Part shown: positions 1 to 10,445 of the stretch, one piece after another | How the letters are laid out: each line of letters opens with the position of its first letter | Numbering within the stretch: the first letter of the stretch is position 1 | Source of the DNA: Sphingomonas oleivorans | Lineage (GTDB): Bacteria > Pseudomonadota > Alphaproteobacteria > Sphingomonadales > Sphingomonadaceae | Reading direction: 5' to 3' | Length of the DNA: 64,000 bases | Assembly: GCF_003050615.1 (NCBI RefSeq) | Contig: NZ_NWBU01000004.1 | Location: 310,001-374,000, forward strand | The notes under the pieces: generated by a model | The model's input: the letters and a program-made list of their open reading frames with translations, nothing else | Database searches by the model: none | Told to the model about the DNA's origin: nothing | Made by a program: the position numbers and the translations under genes

Positions 1-1
1 T

Positions 2-739
2 TTCATGGGTGTCTGCTTCGATCAGATCCTGAACCAGGCGGCGAAGTTCAACTATATGTTCGGCGGCAAGGCGCGCACGCCGGTCACGATCCGCGCGATG
101 GTCGGCGCGGGCTTCCGGGCGGCCGCGCAGCATTCGCAGATGCTGACCCCGCTCTTCACGCATATTCCGGGCCTGAAGGTCGTCTGCCCGTCCAACGCCT
201 ATGATGCCAAGGGCCTGCTCATCCAGTCGATCCGCGACAATGATCCCGTCATCTTCTGCGAGCATAAGAATCTCTACGGGCATGAGGTGGACGTGCCGGC
301 CGAAGCCTATGCCCTGCCCTTCGGCGAGGCCAATATCGTGCGCGACGGCCGGGACGTGACGATCGTCACCTATGGGCTGATGGTCCACCGCGCCGTCGAG
401 GCGGCCGCCGTGCTGGCGAAGCAGGGCATCGAGGCCGAGGTGATCGATCTTCGCACCCTCTCGCCGATCGACTGGGACACGGTGATCGAGAGCGTGGAGA
501 CGACCGGCCGGCTGGTCGTGGTCGACGAGGCGCATCCGCGCTGCTCGCTCGCGACCGACGTCGCGGCCTATGTCGCCCAGCATGCCTTCGGCGCGCTGAA
601 GGCAGCACCGCAGATGGTGACCGCGCCGCACACGCCGGTGCCCTTCTCGCCGGTGCTCGAGGATCTCTACCTCCCCACCGCAGACGTGATCGCCACCGCC
701 GTGTCGCGGATCACCGCGCGCGAGAAGCTGGTCGCCTGA
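2..739 (+). CDS. acoB: Acetoin dehydrogenase E1 component, beta subunit (5' partial)
   Basis: C-terminal 245 codons of a thiamine-diphosphate-dependent 2-oxo acid/acetoin dehydrogenase E1 beta subunit. The window opens inside the gene; by comparison with full-length members (about 340 residues) roughly 95 N-terminal residues lie upstream, and the first ATG at 5 is internal. Visible family landmarks are the FDQILNQAAKFNYMFGG stretch, the transketolase pyrimidine-binding region and a C-terminal transketolase domain with VIDLRTLSPID. With E1 alpha, expected just upstream, it would cleave acetoin to acetaldehyde and pass the acetyl group to the lipoyl E2. The next gene is a lipoyl/hydrolase E2, followed by aldehyde dehydrogenase and acetoin reductase genes, so acetoin is a better substrate guess than pyruvate or branched-chain oxo acids. 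Confidence 0.88.
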   Translation, partial: FMGVCFDQILNQAAKFNYMFGGKARTPVTIRAMVGAGFRAAAQHSQMLTPLFTHIPGLKVVCPSNAYDAKGLLIQSIRDNDPVIFCEHKNLYGHEVDVPAEAYALPFGEANIVRDGRDVTIVTYGLMVHRAVEAAAVLAKQGIEAEVIDLRTLSPIDWDTVIESVETTGRLVVVDEAHPRCSLATDVAAYVAQHAFGALKAAPQMVTAPHTPVPFSPVLEDLYLPTADVIATAVSRITAREKLVA

Positions 740-744
740 AGGAG

Positions 745-1887
745 ATGATGACGATGGATATGCGGATAAAGCCGATCGTGATGCCCAAATGGGGCCTGTC
801 CATGTCCGAAGGCCGGGTGACGGGATGGCTCAAGAAGGCCGGTGATCGGATCGCGGTCGGCGACGAGATCGTCGAGGTCGAGACGGACAAGATAGCGGGC
901 GTGGTGGAAGCGGGCGATGCCGGCCTGCTGCGCCGCGCGATCGGCGAGGAAGACATAGTCTATCCGGTGAAGGCGCTCATCGGCGTGATCGCCGACGAGG
1001 ATGTGAGCGATACCGACATCGACGCCTTCATCGCGGCCTATGTCACCCCCGCGGGCGACGAGGAGGAAGGCGAGGCGAAGGGACCAGGCTACGAATTCGT
1101 CGAAACCGACGCAGGCACGATCCGCTACGCCAGGCGCGGCGATGGCGGCGAGACCGTCATTCTCGTCCACGGCTTTGGCGGCGACCTCGACAATTGGCTG
1201 TTCAACATCGACGCGATCGCGGAGAAGGCGACCGTCCACGCGCTCGACCTACCGGGCCATGGCCAGTCGACCAAGACGGTCGGCAACGCCTCGGTGGACG
1301 GCTTGGCAGGCGTGCTGCTCGGCTTCATGGCGAAGCTCGGGATCGATCGCGCGCATCTCGTCGGCCATTCCATGGGCAGCGCGGTATCGATGGCGGCGGC
1401 GCTCGCGGCCCCCGACAAGGTGGCCTCGCTCACGCTGATCGCACCCGCCGGCCTCGGGCCGGAAATCAATGCCGACTATCTCGAAGGCTTCGTCGCCGCC
1501 CAGTCGCGGCGTGAGCTCAAGCCCGTCGTCGAGCAGCTTTTCGCCGATCCGGCGCTCGCGAGCCGGCAGATGCTGGACGATCTGCTCAAATATAAGCGGA
1601 TCGACGGGGTCGAGGAGGCGCTTCGGGCAATCATGGCGGCATTTCTGGAGAGCGAGCGGCAGCGACGGATTCTCTCGCCCCAGATCGCCGCGGCCAACCT
1701 GCCGATCCTCCTGATCTGGGGCGAGGAGGATCGCATCATTCCCGCCGCGCACGCGCGGGCGCTCGACGGCCGCGCCACGGCGGAGATCATCGAGGGCGCG
1801 GGCCATATGGTCCAGATGGAGAAGGCGAGCCGCGTCAACGACCGCATCCTCGCCCATGTCGCGGATCGAGTAGCCACGCCTGCATGA
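745..1887 (+). CDS. acoC: Acetoin dehydrogenase E2: lipoyl domain fused to alpha/beta hydrolase
   Basis: Residues 8-85 form a biotinyl/lipoyl domain with the lipoyl lysine in VETDKIAG (K49). Residues 115-375 are an alpha/beta-hydrolase fold with HGFGG, nucleophile elbow GHSMGS (Ser209), probable acid D329 and His354 in GAGHMVQ. There is no classical catalytic acyltransferase domain and no E3-binding domain; this layout matches AcoC-type E2 of Pseudomonas-like acetoin systems. It would accept the acetyl group on the lipoyl arm and pass it to CoA. The gene starts 5 bases after the E1-beta stop. A GGAG at 741-744 abuts the first ATG, so the in-frame ATG at 754 is the better-spaced start. Confidence 0.88.
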   Translation: MMTMDMRIKPIVMPKWGLSMSEGRVTGWLKKAGDRIAVGDEIVEVETDKIAGVVEAGDAGLLRRAIGEEDIVYPVKALIGVIADEDVSDTDIDAFIAAYVTPAGDEEEGEAKGPGYEFVETDAGTIRYARRGDGGETVILVHGFGGDLDNWLFNIDAIAEKATVHALDLPGHGQSTKTVGNASVDGLAGVLLGFMAKLGIDRAHLVGHSMGSAVSMAAALAAPDKVASLTLIAPAGLGPEINADYLEGFVAAQSRRELKPVVEQLFADPALASRQMLDDLLKYKRIDGVEEALRAIMAAFLESERQRRILSPQIAAANLPILLIWGEEDRIIPAAHARALDGRATAEIIEGAGHMVQMEKASRVNDRILAHVADRVATPA

Positions 1888-1954
1888 CGGCAAGGCGCCT
1901 CGCGTCCCGCATCAACACAAGACATTGAAAACAGACATATATTAGGAGAGACAT

Positions 1955-3472
<1,518 letters not shown>

Positions 3473-3558
3473 GATAGCCGTGAACGAGGGGCGCATTGCC
3501 GCCCCTCGCTATGTGCCGCCCGCGTCCGTCGGGTGGCGAATAATAAGGGGAATATCTA

Positions 3559-4338
3559 ATGAGCATTGCGGGCAAGGTCGCTCTGGTAACGGGGGCCGGC
3601 CAGGGCATCGGGCGCGGCATCGCCCTGCGCCTGGCGCGGGACGGGGCGGATATCGCGCTGGTCGATATCAGGGACGACAAGATCGGCGTGGTCGCCGGCG
3701 AGATCGAGGCGCTGGGACGCAAGGCGGCAACCTTCGTCGCGGATGTGGGCGACCGGGCGCAGGTCCATGCCGCGGTCGATCATGCCGAAAGCACGCTCGG
3801 CGGCTTCGACATCATGGTCAACAATGCCGGCATCGCGCAGGTCCAGCCGATACTGGACGCCACGCCAGAGGAGGTCGGCCGCATCCTCAGGATCAATGTC
3901 GAAGGCGTGCTGTGGGGTATCCAGGCTGCGGCGGCGCGATTCAAGGCGCTGGCGCGCAAGGGCAAGATCATCAATGCCTGCTCCATCGCCGGGCATGACG
4001 GCTTCGCGCTGCTGGGCGTCTATTCGGCGACCAAGTTCGCGGTACGCGCGCTGACCCAGGCTGCCGCCAGGGAGCTTGCGGCCGATGGCATCACCGTCAA
4101 CGCCTATTGCCCCGGCGTGGTCGGCACCGACATGTGGGTCGAGATCGACAGGCGCATGGCGGAGATTACGGGCGCGCAGCTCGGCGCGACCTACAGCAAA
4201 TATGTCGAGGGCATCGCGCTCGGCCGCGCGGAGACGCCCGACGATGTCGCCGGGCTCGTATCCTATCTCGCCGGGCCCGACTCCGATTATATGACGGGCC
4301 AAGCGCCGCTGATCGACGGCGGCCTCGTCTATCGCTGA
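3559..4338 (+). CDS. budC: Acetoin/diacetyl reductase ((S)-acetoin forming), SDR family
   Basis: A 259-residue classical short-chain dehydrogenase. TGAGQGIG (11-18) is the NAD(P) glycine motif, NNAG is at 88-91, and the catalytic residues are S142, Y155 and K159 (YSATK). The sequence after the active site ([18 protein letters not shown] and GTDMWVEID) matches (S)-acetoin-forming diacetyl reductase/butanediol dehydrogenase closely, which is more specific than a generic SDR call. It would interconvert diacetyl, acetoin and 2,3-butanediol, feeding acetoin to the dehydrogenase encoded upstream. It follows the aldehyde dehydrogenase gene by 86 bases with an AAGGGG ribosome site. Confidence 0.88.
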   Translation: MSIAGKVALVTGAGQGIGRGIALRLARDGADIALVDIRDDKIGVVAGEIEALGRKAATFVADVGDRAQVHAAVDHAESTLGGFDIMVNNAGIAQVQPILDATPEEVGRILRINVEGVLWGIQAAAARFKALARKGKIINACSIAGHDGFALLGVYSATKFAVRALTQAAARELAADGITVNAYCPGVVGTDMWVEIDRRMAEITGAQLGATYSKYVEGIALGRAETPDDVAGLVSYLAGPDSDYMTGQAPLIDGGLVYR

Positions 4339-4380
4339 GGCGATGTCACGGCGGCCCAGCCCCTTCGCCCGGTCAGTCTC

Positions 4381-5826
4381 TTAGCAAGCCGGGCCCAGAT
4401 AGATGGGATTGCCGATGACGAGCAGCCGGCCATCGGCACCCCGCGCATTGGCGGTCACCCATCCGCAGCGAGGCGGCCGGGAAAGCACGACATCCTGGCG
4501 CGCGTCGTTCGAAGCGATTGCGCGCCCGAGATCGGGCGCCGCCTTGCCGTTGACGACGAACTCGATCCTCGCCCCCGCAAGTGCTTTCGTATGGATGGTG
4601 AGGGTCAGTGGACCGGATCCGGCAAGCGTCTCACCCATGGCCGCGCTCGCGCTGCCCCGACGGGCGCCAAGATCGAGCAGCCTCTCGCCCGATCCTTCGA
4701 CATCGATGAAGATGCGGCCTTCCCGCAGGCCCTCGAGGATGCCGGCCTGGCTGAGCTCGCGCGCATGGACGACGGTGGTCGGCGTGCCGATCGGAGACTT
4801 GCCCGCAGTCGCATCATGATTGTCGCTGCCGCCGATCCCGGCGAGATGATGGCCTTCGTTCAGCCGGGCATACCAGAAAGAAAGGCCCGAGCCTGGACCT
4901 TCCACGGTCCGGCCGTTGACCGCCTCGATCGTCTGGATGCGCTCATAGTCGGTATCGCGCACCGTCCAGCCGCAGCCCATGCAATCCTCGCCCGATGGCA
5001 AAGCAGGGTGGTTGATCGACAGGACCGCGCCGGCCCGCGCGACGGCATCGGCGAGCCTAGAGAAGCCGGGCACGGCCACGCTGCCGAGGCGGAAATCGAC
5101 GAACTCGGCCGGGCCGAAGATGTTGGCATGGCCGTGGAAGGTGGTGATCTCGATCCCGGGGATCAGCAGCAGCCGGTCGAAATAGGGCTGCACCTCCCGG
5201 AGCCCGTTATAATGGGCGACGCTGTTATGGTCGGTGACCGCCACAAAATCGAGCTTCGCCGCGACCGCCGCTTCCACCGTCTTGAACAGCGGGCAGGCGA
5301 TCTTCTTGCCCGTCTGGCTGGTGCAGAAGCCGTCGCTATGGCCGCTATGCATATGGAGATCGCCGCGATACCAGCCGGGCCCGGCGCGAACCGGCGCGTG
5401 GGCGGCCGCCTCGCTCCCGTTACGGGCTCCTACGCGGTCGAAGCTGATCCGCGCGGTGTAGCCGGCATCGGCCTCGCGTCGTGCATTGGGCACGCCCAGA
5501 AGCAGGCGCCAGCGGCCCGGCACGATATATCCGGGCAGATAGCCGGGCGTGGCGTCGCTCGCCGAAACCGTGAACTGCGATTTCGAGCCGCCGCTCCAGC
5601 CGCGGAAACGGACCGGATCGAACAGCCCCAGATCGATGACCGTACGGTTCGCCTTGTCATAGTCGAAAGTCACGCTGATGCGCGAGACGCCGTCCGGCAC
5701 ATCGAACGGCACCTCGCGATAGCTTTGATGATCGGCGCCCCCGATCCGTCCCGTCAACACGAGGTCGGCCGGAGCCGGTGCGATGGTCGCGACGGCGGCG
5801 GCAAGGATCAGGGGCGCGATCACCAT
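4381..5826 (-). CDS. CehA/McbA-family PHP-domain metallohydrolase, exported
   Basis: A 481-residue protein with an N-terminal signal peptide (hydrophobic residues 3-20), a beta-rich N-terminal region, and a PHP metallohydrolase domain from about residue 150. Metal-ligand motifs seen in order are RGDLHMHSGHSDG, TDHN, FHGHANIFGP, SINHPAL and GGSDNHD. PHP domains are typically phosphoesterases; the CehA/McbA subgroup is named after a carbaryl hydrolase, so ester or carbamate hydrolysis is also possible. The ATG is only 8 bases after the stop of the TonB-dependent receptor gene, so the two are almost certainly cotranscribed: outer-membrane import plus periplasmic hydrolysis of one substrate. The PHO-box-like site at 8441-8458 would place both under phosphate control (inference). 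Confidence 0.82.
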   Translation of the reverse strand: MVIAPLILAAAVATIAPAPADLVLTGRIGGADHQSYREVPFDVPDGVSRISVTFDYDKANRTVIDLGLFDPVRFRGWSGGSKSQFTVSASDATPGYLPGYIVPGRWRLLLGVPNARREADAGYTARISFDRVGARNGSEAAAHAPVRAGPGWYRGDLHMHSGHSDGFCTSQTGKKIACPLFKTVEAAVAAKLDFVAVTDHNSVAHYNGLREVQPYFDRLLLIPGIEITTFHGHANIFGPAEFVDFRLGSVAVPGFSRLADAVARAGAVLSINHPALPSGEDCMGCGWTVRDTDYERIQTIEAVNGRTVEGPGSGLSFWYARLNEGHHLAGIGGSDNHDATAGKSPIGTPTTVVHARELSQAGILEGLREGRIFIDVEGSGERLLDLGARRGSASAAMGETLAGSGPLTLTIHTKALAGARIEFVVNGKAAPDLGRAIASNDARQDVVLSRPPRCGWVTANARGADGRLLVIGNPIYLGPAC

Positions 5827-5834
5827 GGTTCCAC

Positions 5835-8339
5835 TCAGAAGCGATAGGAAGCGGCGAAGCGGAAGCTGCGGCCGAGGATGGGGCGACCGATGAAGAGCTG
5901 GTTGCCCGCCTGCCCGCTGCTGAGCTCGCCCGAGCGGGGATTGCCTTCGGTCAGCCCGAGCTTGTTGGTGAGATTGTCGCCATAGGCGAACAGGCTGATC
6001 TCGGGCGTGACGGCGAAGCGCAGGCTCGCATTGAGCACGGTATAGGCGGGCAGCTTCTGCGTATTGGCCGCATCACCAAAGCGCTTGCCATAATATTCCA
6101 CGTCCATCTGCGCGCGGAGGCGATTGTCGAGCAGATTGACGCCCGGCGTCACGCGGAAGCTGACCTCAGGCACGCGGAGCAGCCGGTTGCCGCTATAATC
6201 CACGTCCACCGGCTTGCCCGAGACGAGCTGGGTGAAGCGCAGATCGCGGAACTCGGGCTTCTGCGCAGTGCCGTTCAGCGCCAGATCGAACCAGCTCACC
6301 GGCCGGACGATCGCCTCCAGCTCGACGCCATAAGCGCGCGTGTCCGCATATTCGGTGCGCACCTCATAGCCGCCGGTCGCGGAGTTGAAGACGTTGTTCG
6401 AGATGGCGAAGCTGTCATAATCGGTGTTGAATGCGGTCGCATAGAGGCTCAGCCAGCGGCCGGAATATTTCACGCCGGCTTCGGAAAGCTTGACCTTCTG
6501 CGTCACCGGCCGCGCGGTGGGATCGGTGATGAAGTTGCCGACGCCGGGCAGGCGGAAGGCGGCGGTGTAGCGCGCGAAGACGCCGGCCCGCGGGCTGAAT
6601 TGCCAGTTGGCGCCGATCGTCCAGCCGAACTGATCGAACTTGCGATCGAAAGACTTGGTCACGCCCGATCCGGTGAGCACATTATTGTCGGCCAGCGTCG
6701 AAGGATCGCCGAGATTGACGGAGCGCGAGCCTTCGGAGCGCCCCTCCGTCTTCACCTTTTCATAGCGCAGGCCGCCATCGATGCGGAGCTGATCCGTCAC
6801 CTGCCATTCGTCCGAGGCATAGACGGCGAAGGTGTCGGACGTGCCGGTGCCGTTGGCGAATTCCGAGCCGTAGCGAGAGACGCCATTCTGCGTCTGGCTG
6901 CCGACGACGCGGCCGCTCGCGTCGAGCGCGACCAGATCGAGCAATTGCGCATTGCCCGACACATCTTCCAGCACCGTCGCGGAATAGCGGCGGAAGCTAT
7001 CCTTGATATAGGCATAATAGCCACCGACGGCGAAATCATGCTTCATGCCGCCAATCTCGAAGCTGTGCGACAGGCGCAGATCGTTCAGCAGCTCGCGCTC
7101 ATCGATGCTAACGGGGCGGACGCTGTTCTCGACGATCAGGCCATTGCCATTCTGCCCAGCGAGATCGAACGCGCGGCCGTCGCTCGCATAACGCAGCTGG
7201 ACCTGGGTCGCGCCGGGATAGGCCGTCAGCAGCGTGGACCGCCGGGCCGAGACATAGTCCGTCGCGCGCGTCAGCGCGGCCGGATAGACGCCGTTGCGGA
7301 CGGTCTGGGACTCGCGATAGCGCGCCTTGTTCTGGAGAAGCCAACCCTCGGCCAGCTCATATTCCGCGCTCGCCGAAAACTGGTCGAGCTTCACGCGCGT
7401 GCCGTCCCTATTGTCGAAATTGACGATGCCGCCGGTGCCGTTGCGCAGCGCGAGCTGCGCGGTCGCGGGGCTCGCCAGCGTATCATGCATCACGTCGATG
7501 CCGGGCACGCCGACGATCTCGCCGTCCGCGTCGCGGGTGAGCGGAAGGCCGGTGTAGAGGATCGTGCGATCGTCCAGCCGGCGATAGGAGAGGTCGATCT
7601 TGCCGCCGCTAAAATCACGGCCGAGATCGACGCGGAACTGGCCGCCCTTATTGCCCCTGAAGCCGGGATCGCGGACGCCGTCCTCGACCCGGTAGAAGCC
7701 GCCCAGGCCGAGCTTCCAGTCGCCGATCGGCGCACCGATCCAGCCGTCCACCCGATGCTGGTTGGCGGTCGGTCCGAACGTATATTTGGCGATGCCTTCG
7801 ATGCTTTCACCGGCGCGGCGGGTGATGAAGTTGATCACGCCGCCGGGCGCATTGGGCGTGAAGATGGAGGACGGGCCACCACGGACCACCTCGACGCGAT
7901 CGATCGTCTCATCGATGCGGAAGGTCTGGTCGACATTGAGATAGCCCAGCGCCGGATCATGCTGCACCGGAAGCCCATTTTCCAGCAGGTTGACCGAGCC
8001 GAAGCCGTCGACCGGAATGCCGCGCGCGCGGATATTGCCGCTGCCTTCGCCGCCGGATGCCTCCACCCAGAAGCCGGGAACCGACTTCAGCGCCTCGGTG
8101 ACGCTGGTCGGCGCGCGGCTGCGCAGAAATTCTTCCGACATGGTCGTGATGGCGTAGCTCGTGTCGGCCTTGGTCCGGTCTCCGGCGCCGGCGCGGCCGG
8201 TGACCACGATTTCGGTCTCGCCCGAAGCCGCCGCTTCCTCGCCGGACGTGCCATTGTCCGCCATCTGGGCCGAGGCGCTCGCTGCACAGACAAGTGCGAA
8301 AACGCTCGCGCACAGGCGCAAGCCAACGAATTTATTCAT
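5835..8339 (-). CDS. TonB-dependent outer-membrane receptor
   Basis: An 834-residue receptor with a signal peptide (cleavage likely after ASASA near residue 24), a TonB-box-like ETEIVVTG segment, a plug domain (about 55-180, including VEVVRGGPSSIF and APGGVINFITRR), and a beta-barrel ending in ASYRF with the terminal phenylalanine needed for outer-membrane assembly. It would import a scarce ligand using TonB-ExbBD energy. The ligand is not recognisable from sequence; resemblance to siderophore receptors is generic. It is the first gene of a two-gene unit with the PHP metallohydrolase downstream, and the 148-base upstream gap holds a PHO-box-like repeat, pointing to an organic phosphate rather than iron (inference). 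Confidence 0.9.
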   Translation of the reverse strand: MNKFVGLRLCASVFALVCAASASAQMADNGTSGEEAAASGETEIVVTGRAGAGDRTKADTSYAITTMSEEFLRSRAPTSVTEALKSVPGFWVEASGGEGSGNIRARGIPVDGFGSVNLLENGLPVQHDPALGYLNVDQTFRIDETIDRVEVVRGGPSSIFTPNAPGGVINFITRRAGESIEGIAKYTFGPTANQHRVDGWIGAPIGDWKLGLGGFYRVEDGVRDPGFRGNKGGQFRVDLGRDFSGGKIDLSYRRLDDRTILYTGLPLTRDADGEIVGVPGIDVMHDTLASPATAQLALRNGTGGIVNFDNRDGTRVKLDQFSASAEYELAEGWLLQNKARYRESQTVRNGVYPAALTRATDYVSARRSTLLTAYPGATQVQLRYASDGRAFDLAGQNGNGLIVENSVRPVSIDERELLNDLRLSHSFEIGGMKHDFAVGGYYAYIKDSFRRYSATVLEDVSGNAQLLDLVALDASGRVVGSQTQNGVSRYGSEFANGTGTSDTFAVYASDEWQVTDQLRIDGGLRYEKVKTEGRSEGSRSVNLGDPSTLADNNVLTGSGVTKSFDRKFDQFGWTIGANWQFSPRAGVFARYTAAFRLPGVGNFITDPTARPVTQKVKLSEAGVKYSGRWLSLYATAFNTDYDSFAISNNVFNSATGGYEVRTEYADTRAYGVELEAIVRPVSWFDLALNGTAQKPEFRDLRFTQLVSGKPVDVDYSGNRLLRVPEVSFRVTPGVNLLDNRLRAQMDVEYYGKRFGDAANTQKLPAYTVLNASLRFAVTPEISLFAYGDNLTNKLGLTEGNPRSGELSSGQAGNQLFIGRPILGRSFRFAASYRF

Positions 8340-8440
8340 GGATCCCCCGCTTTGACGGCATGACTGCCGCTCGGGGGTGCCTGTTAGAGGCGTCCCATTG
8401 CAAAGATCGGGCGAAGCAATGGCATTTGCGCTGCCATAGA

Positions 8441-8458
8441 TTTACAGAATAATGACAG
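8441..8458 (-). promoter_or_regulatory. Candidate PHO box upstream of the receptor/PHP operon
   Basis: On the minus strand the sequence reads CTGTCAT-TATT-CTGTAAA: two 7-mers with an A/T-rich 4-base spacer, as in the PhoB consensus CTGTCAT-N4-CTGTCAY. The first 7-mer matches perfectly and the second at 5 of 7. A weaker third unit, TGGCAGC, follows at the same 11-base period (8430-8436). The site lies about 100 bases before the receptor ATG. PhoB is encoded in this window. Read by eye; not scored against a matrix. Confidence 0.5.
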
Positions 8459-8477
8459 CATAGCCCCATGGGCTATG
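8459..8477. repeat. Perfect 8-bp inverted repeat (CATAGCCC-CAT-GGGCTATG)
   Basis: A perfect 8-bp stem with a 3-base loop in the gap between the glmS stop and the receptor start, directly abutting the candidate PHO box. It could be a weak glmS terminator (there is no strong T-run) or an operator for a second regulator of the receptor operon. Confidence 0.4.
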
Positions 8478-8487
8478 ACCATAAGGC

Positions 8488-10311
8488 TCACTCCACCGTC
8501 ACGCTCTTCGCCAGATTGCGCGGCTGATCCACGTCCGTGCCCTTCACCACCGCCACATGATAAGCGAGCAGCTGCACCGGGATCGCATAGACGAGCGGTG
8601 CGATCAGCGGATGCACCTTGGGCATGGTGATCGTCGCCAGGCAGTTGTCGCCTGCTTGCGCTATCCCGTCATAGTCGGAAATCAGCACCACCCTGCCGCC
8701 CCGCGCCTGCACCTCCTGCATATTGGAGACGGTCTTCTCGAACAAAGGCCCCGATGGCGCCAGCACGATCACGGGCACGGCCTCGTCGATCAGCGCGATC
8801 GGCCCATGCTTCATCTCGCCCGCGGCATAGCCCTCGGCATGGATATAGCTGATCTCCTTGAGCTTCAGCGCGCCTTCCAGCGCCAGCGGATAATCCGGGC
8901 CCCGGCCGAGATAGAGAACGTCGCGCGCGCCCGCGATCATATGGGCCATCTTCTCGATCATCTCATCATAGGCGAGCGCACCGTTGAGCGCCGCCGGCGC
9001 CTCCGCCAAATGCCGGACGATCCGCCGCTCCTCCTCCTCGGAAAGCCGCCCCTTGGCGCGCGCCAGATTGGCCGCCAGCGCAGCCAGCACGGCAAGCTGG
9101 CAGGTGAAGGCCTTGGTGGAGGCGACGCCGATCTCCGGCCCCGCATGCGTCGGCAGCAGCAGGTCCGCCTCGCGCGCCATGGACGAGGTGGGGACGTTCA
9201 CCACCACCGCCACTTTCTGCCCGCCCGCCTTGGCATGGCGCAGCGCCGCCAGTGTGTCCGCCGTCTCGCCCGACTGGCTGATGAAGAGCGCGAGCCCGCC
9301 CTCCTCCATCACCGGATCGCGATAGCGATATTCGGACGCGACATCGATCTCGACCGGAACGCGCGCGAAGCGCTCGATCCAATATTGCGCGACCATGCCG
9401 GCATAGAAGCTCGTCCCGCAGGCGACGATCGTCACGCGGCGGATGTCCGCCAGATCCGAATCGGGGATGGGCAGCGCCACCTTGCCATCCAGCGGGCGGA
9501 GATAGCTTTGCAGCGTCTGGGCGACGACCACCGGCTGCTCGTAAATCTCCTTCTGCATGAAGTGGCGATGATTGCCCTTGTCGATCAGCGCGCCCGTCAC
9601 GCCGGAAATGGTGACGGGGCGTTCCACCGGCCGGTTGTCGCGGTCGAAAATCTCCACCTGCTCGCGGCCGATGACCACCCAGTCGCCTTCGTCCAGATAG
9701 GCGATCCGCTGGGTGAGCGGCGCGAGCGCAAGCGCGTCGGAACCCAGATAATTTTCGCCCTCGCCATAGCCGACAGTCAGCGGCGCGCCGAGCCGCGCGC
9801 CGATCAGCAGATCGGGATGGTTGCGGAACATCAGCGCCAGCGCGAAGGCACCGTGCAGCCGCGGCAGGACGGCGGCGACCGCCTCCTGCGGCGAGAGGCC
9901 GCGCTCAATCTCGCGCGCCACGAGATGGCCCACCACCTCCGTGTCGGTCTGGCTCAAGAAGCGGCGTCCATCGGCGATCAGCTCGTCGCGCAGCGGCTTG
10001 AAATTCTCGATGATCCCATTGTGGACGAGCACGACGTCGCCGACGATATGCGGGTGGGCATTATCCTCGGTCGGCGCGCCATGCGTCGCCCAGCGCGTAT
10101 GCGCGATCCCGCTTATTCCCGGCAGCGGATCATGCGCGAGCTTCGCCGCGAGGTTCGAAAGCTTGCCCTCGGCGCGCCGCCGGTCGAACCCGCCATCATG
10201 GATGGTGCAGATGCCGGCCGAGTCATAGCCGCGATATTCCAGCCGGCGCAGCCCGTCGAGCAGGCGCCCGCTCACCTCATCCCTGCCGACAATCCCGATA
10301 ATGCCGCACAT
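8488..10311 (-). CDS. glmS: Glutamine--fructose-6-phosphate aminotransferase (isomerizing)
   Basis: A 607-residue enzyme making glucosamine-6-phosphate from fructose-6-phosphate and glutamine, the first step to UDP-GlcNAc for peptidoglycan and lipopolysaccharide. The N-terminal glutaminase domain starts MCGIIGIVG with Cys2 as nucleophile after Met removal, followed by the RWATHG motif. Two SIS sugar-isomerase domains follow (about 285-420 and 455-595, with SQSGETADT and STKAFT), and the end is LAKSVTVE. Length is normal for GlmS. It lies downstream of glmU on the same strand, separated by a 134-base gap filled by a palindromic repeat, so the two may be cotranscribed. Confidence 0.97.
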   Translation of the reverse strand: MCGIIGIVGRDEVSGRLLDGLRRLEYRGYDSAGICTIHDGGFDRRRAEGKLSNLAAKLAHDPLPGISGIAHTRWATHGAPTEDNAHPHIVGDVVLVHNGIIENFKPLRDELIADGRRFLSQTDTEVVGHLVAREIERGLSPQEAVAAVLPRLHGAFALALMFRNHPDLLIGARLGAPLTVGYGEGENYLGSDALALAPLTQRIAYLDEGDWVVIGREQVEIFDRDNRPVERPVTISGVTGALIDKGNHRHFMQKEIYEQPVVVAQTLQSYLRPLDGKVALPIPDSDLADIRRVTIVACGTSFYAGMVAQYWIERFARVPVEIDVASEYRYRDPVMEEGGLALFISQSGETADTLAALRHAKAGGQKVAVVVNVPTSSMAREADLLLPTHAGPEIGVASTKAFTCQLAVLAALAANLARAKGRLSEEEERRIVRHLAEAPAALNGALAYDEMIEKMAHMIAGARDVLYLGRGPDYPLALEGALKLKEISYIHAEGYAAGEMKHGPIALIDEAVPVIVLAPSGPLFEKTVSNMQEVQARGGRVVLISDYDGIAQAGDNCLATITMPKVHPLIAPLVYAIPVQLLAYHVAVVKGTDVDQPRNLAKSVTVE

Positions 10312-10353
10312 TCCAGTATTGCCCCTACGTCCCGTTCCACTTCAATTCGCCAC

Positions 10354-10437
10354 CGTCATCCCGGCGAAGGCTGGGCCCCCTCCAAACTCTCCGCTTGCGG
10401 CAACTGCGGAGGGATCCCGGCCTTCACCGGGATGACG
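10354..10437. repeat. REP-like long imperfect palindrome between glmU and glmS
   Basis: The left arm CGTCATCCCGGCGAAGG (from 10354) pairs with the right arm CCTTCACCGGGATGACG (to 10437), and an inner CTCCGC/GCGGAG pair makes a second stem. The arms match the short GTCATCCC-type intergenic repeats common in sphingomonad genomes. Being intercistronic, it could stabilise or attenuate the glmU-glmS transcript. Confidence 0.7.
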
Positions 10438-10445
10438 AAATAAAT

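Noticed and set aside
1888-1954. Sigma-54 or sigma-70 promoter before the aldehyde dehydrogenase gene
   Set aside because: A TTGAAA and a TATATT are present but only 7 bases apart, and no GG-N10-GC element is seen.
5778-8363. 861-codon open frame on the plus strand opposite the TonB-dependent receptor
   Set aside because: Low-complexity Ala/Arg/Asp composition, no ribosome site, and exactly antisense to a well-recognised gene; a GC-rich shadow.
8557-10443. 628-codon plus-strand frame opposite glmS
   Set aside because: Shadow of glmS; His/Arg-rich with no family similarity.
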